DNA of 64,000 nucleotides from Saccharopolyspora phatthalungensis (GTDB lineage: Bacteria > Actinomycetota > Actinomycetes > Mycobacteriales > Pseudonocardiaceae), in assembly GCF_014203395.1 (NCBI RefSeq), contig NZ_JACHIW010000001.1, positions 2,897,501 through 2,961,500 of the forward strand, given 5' to 3'. Position numbers and translations under genes: made by a program. The notes below the pieces were generated by a model that made no database searches, was not told where the DNA came from, and worked only from the letters and a program-made list of their open reading frames with translations. Positions 12,309-20,614 of this stretch are shown one piece after another (the first letter of the stretch is position 1; each line of letters starts with the position of its first letter).

Positions 12309-12458
12309 GGGAACCTTTCTGTCACCCCAGGCGCGCACGACCAGCAGCATGGGAACCTTCCTGTCACCCGTCACCGGCCTTGGGCTGCGGCGTGTGAGGA
12401 AGGGAACCTTCCTGTCATCACATGCGGGTGGGCAGGGAAGGACGGGAACCGTTCTATT
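12309..12458 (+). repeat. Dispersed 3' repeat array A (4 copies)
   Basis: Copies of GGGAACCTTCCTGTCAC or close variants lie at 12309, 12351, 12402 and (degenerate) 12443, spaced 42, 51 and 41 bp. Unit 3 is extended to AGGAAGG-GAA-CCTTCCT, a small hairpin. The array starts 58 nt past the stop of the hydrolase and lies between two convergent genes. No gene is visible in 12251-12701. Confidence 0.85.
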
Positions 12459-12483
12459 AGTTTTCTGAACGCGTCGAAAGTCG

Positions 12484-12529
12484 ATGCGGATGGCGTCCAG
12501 CAGATGAATCCATCTGATGGACACCGCAT
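12484..12529. terminator. Hairpin between convergent genes
   Basis: ATGCGG ... GTCCAGCAGATG pairs with CATCTGATGGAC ... CCGCAT around a short loop, with one mismatch. No T-run follows. It is a candidate terminator for the leftward ybaK-like gene or the rightward hydrolase operon. Confidence 0.5.
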
Positions 12530-12701
12530 TCAGCTGCACGTTCGGTCAAAGTGGCGTTCGCTTGCGAATCACGCGAAATGCCGATGCCTCCGGACACGAG
12601 GCCGCCCAGCCGCGTTCGGGTGTGGTTGTTGCGCCGCCGGCTTTGCCAGGTCGTGCGGATGGTCCAGGCCCGGCTCGTCGGAGGGCACTGCCCACGGGAA
12701 G

Positions 12702-13178
12702 TCAACCGGCGATATCGGCGACGCGTGCGTCGAGCAACCGAACCAGATCATCGGCAGCTAGCTCGATTTCCAGGCCACGGCGCCCGGCGCTGCAGTAGAT
12801 CGTGTCGAACCCAGTCGCCGACGTGTCGATCACCACGGGCAGGCGTTTCTTCTGGCCGAGCGGTGAGATGCCGCCAGCGACGTAGCCGGTGGCGCGTTCG
12901 GCGTCGGCGATCTCGGCCATCTTCGCCTTCTTCCCGCCGACGGCCGCGGCGAGCGCCTTGAGATCGAGTTGCCCGGTGACCGGGACCACGCCCACCGCGA
13001 GCTTGCCGTCGACCTCCGCGACCAACGTCTTGAAGACCCGCTGCGGAGGCTGGCCCAGCGCCTCGGCCGCTTCCAAACCGAACGAATCGGCACGTGGATC
13101 GTGCTCGTATGCATGCACCTGGTGTGGGATTCGTCGCTTGCTCAACAGCGCCGTCGCCGGCGTGCCCTTGCCTGCCAT
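12702..13178 (-). CDS. ybaK: YbaK/EbsC-type Cys-tRNA(Pro) deacylase
   Basis: The protein has 158 residues from the ATG giving MAGKGTPATALLSKRRI, the typical family start; the frame continues upstream without homology. It contains PQRVFKTLV, the GVVPVTGQLDLKALA segment, KMAEIADAERATGYVAGGISPLGQKKRLPVVID, and a C-terminal GLEIEL. The family hydrolyses mischarged Cys-tRNA(Pro). Its 3' end faces repeat array A. It diverges from the sigR promoter region. Confidence 0.92.
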   Translation of the reverse strand: MAGKGTPATALLSKRRIPHQVHAYEHDPRADSFGLEAAEALGQPPQRVFKTLVAEVDGKLAVGVVPVTGQLDLKALAAAVGGKKAKMAEIADAERATGYVAGGISPLGQKKRLPVVIDTSATGFDTIYCSAGRRGLEIELAADDLVRLLDARVADIAG

Positions 13179-13198
13179 GCGCGTCACTGTAGAAGGCC

Positions 13199-13225
13199 GG
13201 AATAACGCTTGACGCCGATTGCGTT
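13199..13225 (+). promoter_or_regulatory. SigR/SigH-type promoter upstream of sigR
   Basis: GGAATA is separated by 18 nt from GTT, matching the published actinobacterial SigR/SigH consensus GGAAY-N16-20-GTT. It lies about 180 nt upstream of the sigR start, as expected for autoregulated sigR. The transcription start itself cannot be seen. Confidence 0.7.
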
Positions 13226-13405
13226 GCACGGGGCGTGACGATGGACTCGACGAACACTTGCGTGCTGAACCGCCTCGCGCGTACACCGCTGTCACAACCG
13301 AGTATTAGCAGGCGAGCACGGGTATCCTCGAACACGGACCATGCAAAAGATCGCATGGGTTCGTCGCCTGCAGTCACCTCGTCCAGGCGGCGGGAAAGGA
13401 GCCCG

Positions 13406-14113
13406 GTGCCAAGCAGCACCCCAGAGCACCCGGACACGACCGGGCGGCCCGGCGACGCCCGGCGGCTCAGCACTGCCGATATCGAGTTGCCGGTCGGCTC
13501 GGCCGAAGTAGACCGCAGCGAGGAGACCGACGCGCAGCGCGCCACTCGCTTTGAGCGGGACGCGATGCCACTGCTGGACCAGCTCTACGGCGCGGCGCTG
13601 CGGATGACCCGCAACGCACAAGACGCCGAGGACCTGGTCCAGGAGACCTATCTCAAGGCCTTCTCCGCCTTCAAGTCGTTCGCGCAGGGCACGAACCTCA
13701 AGGCCTGGCTGTACCGGATTCTCACGAACACCTACATCAACGGTTACCGCAAGAGGCAGCGGCAGCCGCAGCAGCAGCCGACCGACGAGATCGCCGACTG
13801 GCAGCTCGCGCAGGCTGAGAACCACACCTCCAGTGGTCTGCGCTCGGCCGAGGTCGAAGCGCTGGACCGGCTGCCGGACACCGATGTGAAAGCCGCCCTC
13901 CAACAGTTGGCCGAAGAGTTCCGCATGGTCGTCTACCTCGCGGACGTGGAAGGCTTTGCCTACAAGGAGATCGCGGAGATCATGGGTACGCCCATCGGCA
14001 CTGTGATGTCCAGGCTGCACCGTGGTCGCCGGCAGCTGCGTGAGATGCTCACCGACGTCGCCCGTGATCGAGGCTTCTTGCGGGAGACCAAGCGGGAGGT
14101 GAGCACTTCATGA
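13406..14113 (+). CDS. sigR: ECF sigma factor SigR/SigH (thiol-oxidative stress)
   Basis: The protein has 235 residues from a GTG five bases after AAAGGAG; the frame is open further upstream. Region 2 ([22 protein letters not shown], about residues 65-90) and region 4 ([29 protein letters not shown], near 185-215) are clear. It directs thioredoxin, mycothiol and proteolysis genes upon disulfide stress. It overlaps the anti-sigma gene by ATGA and has its own SigR-type promoter. The gene order matches sigH-rshA of mycobacteria. An alternative GTG or ATG start upstream would give the longer unstable SigR' form described in Streptomyces. Confidence 0.95.
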   Translation: MPSSTPEHPDTTGRPGDARRLSTADIELPVGSAEVDRSEETDAQRATRFERDAMPLLDQLYGAALRMTRNAQDAEDLVQETYLKAFSAFKSFAQGTNLKAWLYRILTNTYINGYRKRQRQPQQQPTDEIADWQLAQAENHTSSGLRSAEVEALDRLPDTDVKAALQQLAEEFRMVVYLADVEGFAYKEIAEIMGTPIGTVMSRLHRGRRQLREMLTDVARDRGFLRETKREVSTS

Positions 14114-14442
14114 GTTGCGGTGGGCCGGGAGAGGCCTCCTGCGAGGACGTGCTCGCCGAGGTGTGGCTGTTCCTGGACAACGAGTGCGACCAGCAGCGGC
14201 GGGCAGCCGTGCAACAGCACCTCGACGGTTGCGGGAGCTGTCTCGAACACTTCGGTATAGAAGAGCACATCAAGGCGCTGCTGCACCGCAAGTGCAGTGG
14301 TGAGCACGCGCCCACGGAGCTGAAGGATCGGCTCCGGGCCTCCATCCGCGAGGCTGTCCTGCGCAAGGCGGAGGTGACCGTCGAACGCGGCCCGGAAGGA
14401 ACCTCGGTCGAGGTGCGGGCCAAGCGAACCTCGGCGGAATGA
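14110..14442 (+). CDS. rsrA: Zinc anti-sigma factor RsrA/RshA
   Basis: This 110-residue protein of the ZAS family has Cys11 and the HLDGCGSC motif (His37, Cys41, Cys44), the zinc ligands that double as the redox switch. It holds SigR inactive until oxidation forms a disulfide and ejects zinc. It is translationally coupled to sigR through an ATGA overlap. A strong hairpin follows 13 nt after the stop. Confidence 0.95.
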   Translation: MSCGGPGEASCEDVLAEVWLFLDNECDQQRRAAVQQHLDGCGSCLEHFGIEEHIKALLHRKCSGEHAPTELKDRLRASIREAVLRKAEVTVERGPEGTSVEVRAKRTSAE

Positions 14443-14454
14443 CCATAAGACAAC

Positions 14455-14490
14455 GAATGGCCCCGGACCGCGTGGTCCGGGGCCATTCGA
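14455..14490. terminator. Terminator after sigR-rsrA
   Basis: A perfect 16-bp stem, CGAATGGCCCCGGACC and its complement, with a 4-nt loop. There is little T-run, a common actinobacterial form. It separates rsrA from the convergent bL37 gene and can act in both directions. Confidence 0.85.
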
Positions 14491-14516
14491 GCTTTCGACG
14501 GCTGGTGCCGCCGCGC

Positions 14517-14594
14517 TCACGAGCCGTTGGGGCGCTTGCCGTGGTTGGCCTTGTTCTTGCGCCGGTCCTTCTTCTTGCGGGCCCGCTTACCCAT
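14517..14594 (-). CDS. Ribosomal protein bL37 (tiny, basic)
   Basis: A 25-residue, very basic protein (MGKRARKKKDRRKNKANHGK then RPNGS) with GGGAGAGG just before the ATG. The C-terminal NHGKRPN matches the small actinobacterial large-subunit protein bL37 seen in mycobacterial ribosome structures. It stands in the conserved position between the anti-sigma gene and the biotinyl carrier. A longer frame upstream is not conserved-looking. Confidence 0.85.
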   Translation of the reverse strand: MGKRARKKKDRRKNKANHGKRPNGS

Positions 14595-14776
14595 GGCCTC
14601 TCCCTCAGGTTCGTCTGTCCAACCAGTCCGACCGTGGGCGGGCATTCGTGACCACCCGGTCTCCGCTGGGGTTTCGAGCATCCAGTCTGACATGGCCACC
14701 ACCTGCCACCGATGGGTGGTTCCGGTCGTGGTTTCCTAGTCAGGGGCCCACCGGGTCCGCGGTGAGGAGGAAAGCA

Positions 14777-14992
14777 ATGGCCGAGGAGATCCGCGCCGAG
14801 ATGGTCGCCAACGTGATGACGGTGTCGGTCGCGGAGGGCGACTCGGTCAGTGACGGCGACGCGCTGGTGCTGCTGGAGTCCATGAAGATGGAGATCCCGG
14901 TGCTCAGCGAGGTGGCCGGCACGGTCAGCACGGTGGCGGTCAGGCCCGGCGACGTGGTCCAGGAAGGCGATCTCATCGCGGTCGTGGAATGA
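14777..14992 (+). CDS. Small biotin/lipoyl attachment protein (TB7.3-like)
   Basis: The 71-residue protein consists of only a biotinyl domain, with LLESMKMEIPV around the biotinylated lysine (about residue 37) and a GDVVQEGDLIAVVE end. GAGGAGGA precedes the ATG. It corresponds in size, sequence and position to the biotinylated TB7.3 protein of M. tuberculosis. A role as a carboxylase carrier is possible, but the partner is unknown. Confidence 0.92.
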   Translation: MAEEIRAEMVANVMTVSVAEGDSVSDGDALVLLESMKMEIPVLSEVAGTVSTVAVRPGDVVQEGDLIAVVE

Positions 14993-15022
14993 CGCGACCG
15001 CGCCGACCCCGAGAGGCGGATC

Positions 15023-16516
15023 TTGTCCACGCTGAGTGATTTGCTCGCCGAGCACACCGGTCTGTCCGGCACCGCCGCCGACCACCTCCAACTCGTGGTC
15101 GCCGAGTGGCAGCTGCTGTCGGACCTGTCGTTCGCCGACTTTCTGCTCTGGGTGCCGATCGGCCCGCAGCACGCGCCGGATAGCCGCTTCCTGTGCGTGG
15201 CACAGGCGCGGCCCACCACGGCTCCCACGGCCCACCCGGAAGACGTGGTCGGCACCGAGGTCACCCAGGAGGAGCACCCGCAGTTGCGGCGCGCCGCCCT
15301 GGAGGGCCGGATCTGCCGCGAGGAGGACCCGCGCTGGCACCTGGGGGTTCCGGTGCGCCGCGAGACGATCCCCGTGCGGTTGGCCGATGAGATCGTCGCG
15401 GTGCTCAGCCGGGACACCAATCTGGCAGTGCCGCGGGTGCCGTCGCCGCTGGAGATCTCCTACCTGGGCAGCGCCGCCGACCTGTGCCAGATGGTCGCCG
15501 ACGGTTCCTTCCCGACTCCGGAGCCGGCCCCCGACGTGCACACCAGCCCGCGGGTCGGCGACGGTCTGATCCGCCTGGACAGCTCCGGCACGGTGGTGTT
15601 CGCCAGCCCGAACGCGTTGTCGGCTTATCACCGGATGGGCCACGCGGCGGACCTGGTCGGAGCGCAGCTAGCCCCGCTCACCCGGTCGTTGCTCAACGAT
15701 CCGTTCGACGCCGACGAAGTCGCGCAGCGCACCCGCAGGGCGGTGAGCGGGCAACCCAGCATGCGCATCGAGGCAGAGGCGCGCGGCGCTACTGTGCTGT
15801 TCCGGGCGCTGCCCCTGCGGCCGCGCGGACAGGCGGCCGGCGCGCTGGTGTTGGTGCGCGACGTCACCGAGGTCAAGCGCCGGGACCGCGCGCTGATGTC
15901 CAAGGACGCGACGATTCGCGAGATCCATCATCGCGTGAAGAACAACCTGCAGACGGTCGCGGCACTGCTGCGGCTGCAAGCGCGGCGCACCGGCAACAAC
16001 GAGGCTCGGCTCGCGTTGGACGAGTCAGTTCGGCGAGTGACGTCGATCGCGTTAGTGCACGAAACGCTGTCGATGTCGGTGGACGAACGGGTGGATCTCG
16101 ACGACGTGGTCGACCGCGTGATCCCGATGATGAGCGATGTCGCCGCGGCGGAGACCGGGGTGAAGGTGCGCCGCGAGGGACGTTTCGGGGTGGTCTCGGC
16201 CGAGCTGGCCACGCCGTTGGTGATGGTCCTGACCGAGTTGGTGCAGAACGCTTTCGAGCACGCTTTCCCGGAGGGGCAGGGCGGCGAAGTCGTGGTGCAG
16301 GCGGAGCGTTCGGCGCGTTGGCTGGACGTCGTCATTTCCGATGACGGTCGCGGCCTGCCGAAGGGTTTCTCCCTCGAACGCGCCGAACGTCTCGGCCTAC
16401 AGATCGTGCGGACCCTCGTGGAATCTGAGCTCCGAGGGTCGTTGAGCTTGCGCGGTCGCGGTCGGCAACCTGGTACCGAGGCGGTGTTGCGGGTGCCTCT
16501 GAAGTACCGGCGCTGA
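15023..16516 (+). CDS. pdtaS: PdtaS-type sensor histidine kinase
   Basis: The 497-residue soluble kinase is read from a TTG start giving MSTLSDLLAEHTGLSG. An N-terminal GAF-like domain (about 1-150) is followed by a PAS domain (about 180-280). The HisKA_2 dimerisation helix carries REIHHRVKNNLQTVAALLRL near 300, and the ATPase has TELVQNAFEHAF and DDGRGLP. Its partner in mycobacteria is the ANTAR-domain regulator PdtaR, which binds RNA; that gene is not in this window. It follows the carrier gene by about 30 nt, so the two are probably co-transcribed. Confidence 0.94.
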   Translation: MSTLSDLLAEHTGLSGTAADHLQLVVAEWQLLSDLSFADFLLWVPIGPQHAPDSRFLCVAQARPTTAPTAHPEDVVGTEVTQEEHPQLRRAALEGRICREEDPRWHLGVPVRRETIPVRLADEIVAVLSRDTNLAVPRVPSPLEISYLGSAADLCQMVADGSFPTPEPAPDVHTSPRVGDGLIRLDSSGTVVFASPNALSAYHRMGHAADLVGAQLAPLTRSLLNDPFDADEVAQRTRRAVSGQPSMRIEAEARGATVLFRALPLRPRGQAAGALVLVRDVTEVKRRDRALMSKDATIREIHHRVKNNLQTVAALLRLQARRTGNNEARLALDESVRRVTSIALVHETLSMSVDERVDLDDVVDRVIPMMSDVAAAETGVKVRREGRFGVVSAELATPLVMVLTELVQNAFEHAFPEGQGGEVVVQAERSARWLDVVISDDGRGLPKGFSLERAERLGLQIVRTLVESELRGSLSLRGRGRQPGTEAVLRVPLKYRR

Positions 16517-16736
16517 CGTCGGCCCGGTTGGTCGGGCGCCGCGCCAGTGCGTCGATCTCCGGTGACACGCCGGTCGGGGTGGCGTGTCGTGGCCGATCAG
16601 GTCGGGTTCCCGGCGGTCGTGAGCTCATCGAACGGAGAGCTTCTTTCCGGGGCCGACATCGACGCGGATCGGCCGGGGGTCTCGTTGGGGTTTGTTGAAT
16701 GGTCAGTGCGATGGCCGTTCGTTCGAACGGGGTGAA

Positions 16737-16779
16737 AACGTGCGGTCGGTCACCGGGGGTGCGACCGACCCGGCACGTT
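16737..16779. terminator. Terminator between pdtaS and whiB1
   Basis: AACGTGC-GGTCGGTC pairs with GACCGACC-CGGCACGTT around a 9-12 nt loop. It lies 19 nt past the whiB1 stop and can also end the convergent pdtaS transcript. The rest of 16517-16736 shows nothing I can name. Confidence 0.75.
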
Positions 16780-16797
16780 CTCGGCGAGCTTCGCTAC

Positions 16798-17052
16798 TCA
16801 GGCGTTCGTGCGGGCCCGGGTGCGAGCGTTGCGCCGCTTGAGCGCGCGCCGCTCGTCTTCGCTCATACCGCCCCATACGCCGGCGTCCTGCCCGCTCTCC
16901 AGTGCCCAGGCCAGGCACTCGGAGGCGACGGGACAACGGCGGCAAACGGCCTTCGCCTCGGCGATCTGCAGCACCGCAGGACCGCTGTTCCCAACGGGGA
17001 AGAACAGTTCCGGGTCCTCGTCACGGCAAACCGCACGGTGGCGCCAGTCCAT
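16798..17052 (-). CDS. whiB1: WhiB1 iron-sulfur transcription regulator
   Basis: The 84-residue Wbl protein has four cysteines, one near residue 9 and then CRRCPVASEC (about 37, 40, 46), that bind a [4Fe-4S] cluster. The turn DAGVWGGMSEDERRALKRR and a basic tail (NARTRARTNA) bind DNA. WhiB1 is essential in M. tuberculosis, NO-responsive, and binds the principal sigma factor. AGGAGTAAGGAACG precedes the ATG. The upstream region has two CRP-like sites. The position next to pdtaS matches mycobacteria. Confidence 0.95.
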   Translation of the reverse strand: MDWRHRAVCRDEDPELFFPVGNSGPAVLQIAEAKAVCRRCPVASECLAWALESGQDAGVWGGMSEDERRALKRRNARTRARTNA

Positions 17053-17111
17053 CGTTCCTTACTCCTCGCTAGGCGCGCCCACGCGCGCCGCTCGTTATCG
17101 TTCGGGGTGTT

Positions 17112-17156
17112 TGTGAATGCTTTCACGGAGTCCGTGTGCTTGTGAATGCTTTCACG
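17112..17156 (-). promoter_or_regulatory. Two CRP-like operators upstream of whiB1
   Basis: TGTGAATGCTTTCACG occurs twice, at 17112-17127 and 17141-17156, 29 bp apart. Each fits the CRP/Rv3676 consensus TGTGA-N6-TCACA except for the last base. They lie 60-105 bp upstream of the whiB1 start. In M. tuberculosis whiB1 is controlled by cAMP receptor protein through two sites, so the assignment is well supported by analogy. Confidence 0.75.
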
Positions 17157-17301
17157 AACTGCCGCGATGTCAAGACTTCGATCTCGCGTGGTGAGGGAAC
17201 TCACCTGAAAGATCGAAAGGACCTGACCAGGGGTTTCGGTATGCCATCGGTCGCAGATGGGGGTCGCGAGCCGACAACTACGTTCATCCGTTACTAGAAG
17301 G

Positions 17302-18228
17302 TTATACAGCGACGCGGACAGCGTCCGGAACGGAGAAGAACTCGATCTCCGAGCGCTCGCCCAGGCAGTCACCGTCGACCTGCAGGCGCAACGGCTCCGT
17401 ACAGGTTACGCGCAGATACCCCACGTCCGCACGCTGAATTGAGTTTCTCAGGTGTGGTTTCCCTCTACCGCGTAGCATCTCGGCTACATGTTGTAACACA
17501 GGGTAAACGCTCATCTTGTGCAACGCAAAGACGCCAAGGCCGGTATCGAAGCTGGTCTCGGGGCTCATGCGGACCGGTCGCGAGCCCAGATACGTCCATG
17601 GGTCGGTGTTCGAAACAAACACACTGTGTAGTCGCTCGATCGGTTCCTCGTGACCGATTCGCAAACTGATCAACGGTTCCCGGCGTGCCATGCGGAAGTA
17701 GCAGCTCAACGCGGTGCGCGCGTACAGGGCAGGGGTGACGTTCCGGCCGTGGGAGCGTTGCCGCTCAACCTCGGCCACGACGTCGGCGTCCCAACCAACG
17801 CCGGCGTTGAAGGTGAACCACCGGTCGTCGGCCTTGCCGAGCCCGACCCATCGGCCACTGCCGTCGGCCACGGCCCGCATCAGCCGGTGCGTGGCCTCGA
17901 CGGGATCCCTGGGCAAGCCGAGAGCTCGGGCGAACACGTTCGCCGAGCCGCCGGGTACCACGCCCAGCGTCGGCATCGTCCGATCGCCGAGTTCGGCGGC
18001 CGAGAACATGCCGTTGACCACCTCGTTCACCGTGCCGTCGCCGCCATGCGCGATCACCAGGTCAACGCCGTCCTCGACCGCCGCTCGGGCGGTGGCGGAG
18101 GCGTGGCCCCAGTACTGCGTTTCGACGACGTCCAGCTTCAGCTCGCTGGCCAGCGCGTGGGCGATCACGTCCCGGCCGGCCGCAGTAGTGGACGTCGCCT
18201 GAGGGTTGACGACGAGTACGGCGCGCAC
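17302..18228 (-). CDS. DagK/YegS-type lipid kinase
   Basis: The 308-residue protein starts at GTG, MRAVLVVNPQATSTTAAG. It has the nucleotide motif IAHGGDGTVNEVVNG near residue 60 and VVPGGSANVFARALG near 90, both diagnostic of the diacylglycerol kinase catalytic fold, plus the C-terminal beta-sandwich. It probably phosphorylates diacylglycerol or a related lipid at the membrane. The ribosome-binding site is weak, so the start is not certain. Confidence 0.9.
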   Translation of the reverse strand: MRAVLVVNPQATSTTAAGRDVIAHALASELKLDVVETQYWGHASATARAAVEDGVDLVIAHGGDGTVNEVVNGMFSAAELGDRTMPTLGVVPGGSANVFARALGLPRDPVEATHRLMRAVADGSGRWVGLGKADDRWFTFNAGVGWDADVVAEVERQRSHGRNVTPALYARTALSCYFRMARREPLISLRIGHEEPIERLHSVFVSNTDPWTYLGSRPVRMSPETSFDTGLGVFALHKMSVYPVLQHVAEMLRGRGKPHLRNSIQRADVGYLRVTCTEPLRLQVDGDCLGERSEIEFFSVPDAVRVAV

Positions 18229-18297
18229 ACCCGCAGCCTAGGCGAGGCCATTGCGAGCCTATGCACCGTCCGGCGTTCGGCGGCGTCGCGCCGCGGG

Positions 18298-18543
18298 TCA
18301 GCTCTCCCGGCAGGCCCCCTTCCGCAGCAGGCCGCACACCGACCGGCCGACGTGCCCGACCACGGTGGGGTCGGCAGGCTGAGACACCGGTAACGGGTGC
18401 GCCGTGCCGTTGACTACCACCAGGATCCGGTGGAAACCGGATGCGCAACCCCGGAGCGCATCCGATCGTCGTCCACCGGTACGTGCCGGGCGCACGGCGA
18501 ATCGCAAGGACACCCCGTCATCCGCGACCGCCGCTCCAGCCAT
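18298..18543 (-). CDS. Small unknown protein (81 aa)
   Basis: The reading frame from the ATG giving MAGAAVADDGVSLRF has actinomycete codon bias, strongest in its second half. It has cysteines near residues 35 and 73 and near the end (VCGLLRKGACRES), with no membrane segment. It diverges from the membrane protein at 18652 and lies in series after nothing obvious. I do not recognise it. A chance frame cannot be excluded. Confidence 0.45.
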   Translation of the reverse strand: MAGAAVADDGVSLRFAVRPARTGGRRSDALRGCASGFHRILVVVNGTAHPLPVSQPADPTVVGHVGRSVCGLLRKGACRES

Positions 18544-18651
18544 GATTCGATCATTGCGCGCGACCGTGGTCGCAGCCATGCGGCGTTCGGGCGGTATTAC
18601 CATCGAGGGCGCATACGCAGCGTCACCGAGTTGATTCCCGGAAAGGCCATA

Positions 18652-19089
18652 GTGACCGTGCCGACCGAAGTCGTCCCGCGCACCATCCGCATCGCGGGTG
18701 TCCTGACCACTCTGCAGGCGGTGGCCGGGCTGGTGTTCGTCGCGGCGCTGCTGATCCGCAGCACTGCCCCTGACCTCGGCGGAGTCGGGCAGTTCGAGCG
18801 CGGCCAGATGTTCGGCGAGGCCGGGTACTACACGCTGCTGGCGTCCGGGGTGCTGGCCACGGGCATCGGGCTGTGGAAGGGCAAGCACTGGGCACGCACC
18901 CCGGCCCTGCTGTTGCAACTGTTGCTGCTGGGTACCGCGTGGTACGCGTTCGGACCGTCTGGGCAGCCCGTGATCGCATTGATGATCGCAGTGCCCGCGA
19001 TCGCCGTGCTGTGGTTCCTGTTCAACCGCGAGGGGCGTGCCTGGGGGTTCCACTCGAGCACCGCCCCGGATGCCGACCGCGAGGAGTGA
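18652..19089 (+). CDS. Small membrane protein with four helices
   Basis: The protein has 145 residues from a GTG with GGAAAGG eight bases upstream; the frame is open further upstream but lacks protein character. Four hydrophobic spans are visible, near residues 10-33, 60-80, 87-106 and 112-131. The tail is GRAWGFHSSTAPDADREE. No catalytic motif is visible. It looks like one of the uncharacterised small integral membrane proteins common in actinomycetes. Confidence 0.75.
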   Translation: MTVPTEVVPRTIRIAGVLTTLQAVAGLVFVAALLIRSTAPDLGGVGQFERGQMFGEAGYYTLLASGVLATGIGLWKGKHWARTPALLLQLLLLGTAWYAFGPSGQPVIALMIAVPAIAVLWFLFNREGRAWGFHSSTAPDADREE

Positions 19090-19098
19090 ACCTGCGCG

Positions 19099-19566
19099 TC
19101 AGGTGCTGAAGGTGCGCAGCGCGTCGCCGGTGAGACGGTATGCGGTCCACTCGTCCATCGGTATCGCGCCGACCGCCTTGTAGAAGTTGATCGCGGGCTC
19201 GTTCCAGTTCAGCACCGACCATTCCAGCCGCGCGTAACCGCGTTCCACGCACGCCCTGGCCAGGGTCTGTAACAGCTCCTTGCCGAGCCCGCGGCCGCGG
19301 TGCCCGGGACGGACGTACAGGTCCTCAAGGTAGATGCCGTGCACGCCTTCCCAAGTTGAGAAGTTCAGGAACCACAACGATAAACCCACGACCGCACCGT
19401 CCACTTCGGCCACGTGGCCGAATAGCGCCGGTGCCGGACTGAAGAGCGCTTCGCGCAGCTGCTGCTCGGTCAGGTGGCACTGCTCCGGCGCCTTCTCGTA
19501 AAGCGCCAGCTCGTACACCAGCTCGACCATGGCGGGTATGTCGGCTTGGGTCGCCCGGCGGATCAT
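19099..19566 (-). CDS. GNAT N-acetyltransferase
   Basis: The protein has 155 residues from the ATG that follows GGAGG at a good distance (MIRRATQADIPAMVELVYEL). The acetyl-CoA motif is VRPGHRGRGLGKELLQTLA, preceded by GIYLEDLYV. The overall pattern (LALYEKAP, LNWNEPAINFYKAVGA, TAYRLTGDAL) is close to spermidine/diamine N-acetyltransferases. The substrate is not certain. It lies downstream of the histidine phosphatase on the same strand. Confidence 0.88.
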   Translation of the reverse strand: MIRRATQADIPAMVELVYELALYEKAPEQCHLTEQQLREALFSPAPALFGHVAEVDGAVVGLSLWFLNFSTWEGVHGIYLEDLYVRPGHRGRGLGKELLQTLARACVERGYARLEWSVLNWNEPAINFYKAVGAIPMDEWTAYRLTGDALRTFST

Positions 19567-19640
19567 CAACACCTCCACAAGAGTTGCATCGCCCAGAATA
19601 TTCGGCGACGAGCAACCCCCGACGCAGCGGTGCAACCGGG

Positions 19641-20237
19641 TCAGCCGTGCTGCCACGGCGGGATGTTGGAACGCTGCACCTGCGGCGCACCCCGCTCGCG
19701 GCCAAGCACCGTGATCCCCGCCGGATCGAGAGCGAAGTGCACCCCCGAGGTGGCCGGCAATCCCAGCCAGCGCGCGATCAGGCAGCGGCTGAAGTGCCCG
19801 TGCCCCACCAGGACCACGTCGGAATCGGTGTTCCGGATGCGGGTCAGGAGCTTGTCGGCGCGCACGGTGACGTCCGCCGCGGTTTCGCCGCCGGGGCAGG
19901 GGTGCGTCCACACCGTCCAACCCGGCACCTTCTCGCGGATCTGCGGCGTGGTCAGGCCTTCGTAGTCGCCGTAATCCCACTCGGCGAGCAGCGGTTCGGT
20001 GACGACATCGGCCAGCCCCGCCAATGTCGCCGTGCGCTGCGCGCGCTGCCGGGGGCTCGCCAGCACCACGACCGGCCCGGCCGGGCGCAGCGCGGATAGT
20101 GCCTCCCCGGCCTGCCGCGCCCGCAGCTCGCCCTCGACAGTCAGCGGGATGTCGGAACGACTGGTGTGCCGACCGGTCCGGGACCATTCGGTCGTGCCGT
20201 GCCGGAGCACGTAAACGCGGTGCTCATCCGGTGTCAC
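19641..20237 (-). CDS. Histidine phosphatase (phosphoglycerate mutase-like)
   Basis: The RHG motif in VYVLRHGTTEWSRTG carries the phosphorylated histidine, and HPCPGGETAADV and LVGHGHFSRCLIARWLGLP supply the second arginine/glutamate/histidine set. I chose the GTG giving VTPDEHRVYVLRHG (198 residues), because the family normally starts close before RHG. The frame is open to 20348, so a longer form is possible. The substrate is unknown; acid phosphatase-like relatives act on small phosphomonoesters. Confidence 0.88.
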   Translation of the reverse strand: MTPDEHRVYVLRHGTTEWSRTGRHTSRSDIPLTVEGELRARQAGEALSALRPAGPVVVLASPRQRAQRTATLAGLADVVTEPLLAEWDYGDYEGLTTPQIREKVPGWTVWTHPCPGGETAADVTVRADKLLTRIRNTDSDVVLVGHGHFSRCLIARWLGLPATSGVHFALDPAGITVLGRERGAPQVQRSNIPPWQHG

Positions 20238-20447
20238 CGGTCGAGCGTAACCGCGCTGCGCAGGGGCTACCGCTTCACACACGACGGCCACCAGTGCGGG
20301 GTCCGCCTGCGCCTGCGATCCGTTGTGAAACGGCGGTAGCTCGTTCAAACTCGTGTGCCAACTGGGAGATACCCGGGACGACCACCATGTCGGGTCGAGC
20401 GAGTTCAGCGAAATCGCCAGTGCGCGGTCTGAACCGGACGTGCGTGG

Positions 20448-20523
20448 CTGGTTGGCGGGGCAGGCCGGGGGAATACCGCCCCGCCAACCAGAGGTCAGCC
20501 CCTTGATTCGGGGCGGGCTGACC
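20448..20523. terminator. Two adjacent hairpins before the accessory block
   Basis: A perfect 14-bp inverted repeat (CTGGTTGGCGGGGC, 20448-20461, with 20478-20491) is followed two bases later by GTCAGCCC/GGGCTGAC around a short loop (20494-20523). They lie downstream of the leftward small-gene operon and probably end its transcript. The rest of 20238-20614 shows no supported gene. Confidence 0.7.
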
Positions 20524-20614
20524 GCTCTTCTACAGGTGGACGCGCACTCGCCGACGGCGCATTCGTTGCCATTCGCGGTTCTGTCGCCAGCGCCGCAAGA
20601 ACTTCACAATCACC

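Noticed and set aside
20275..20487. A 70-codon minus-strand frame before the histidine phosphatase
   Set aside because: Third-position GC is weak, there is no Shine-Dalgarno, and it runs across terminator hairpins.
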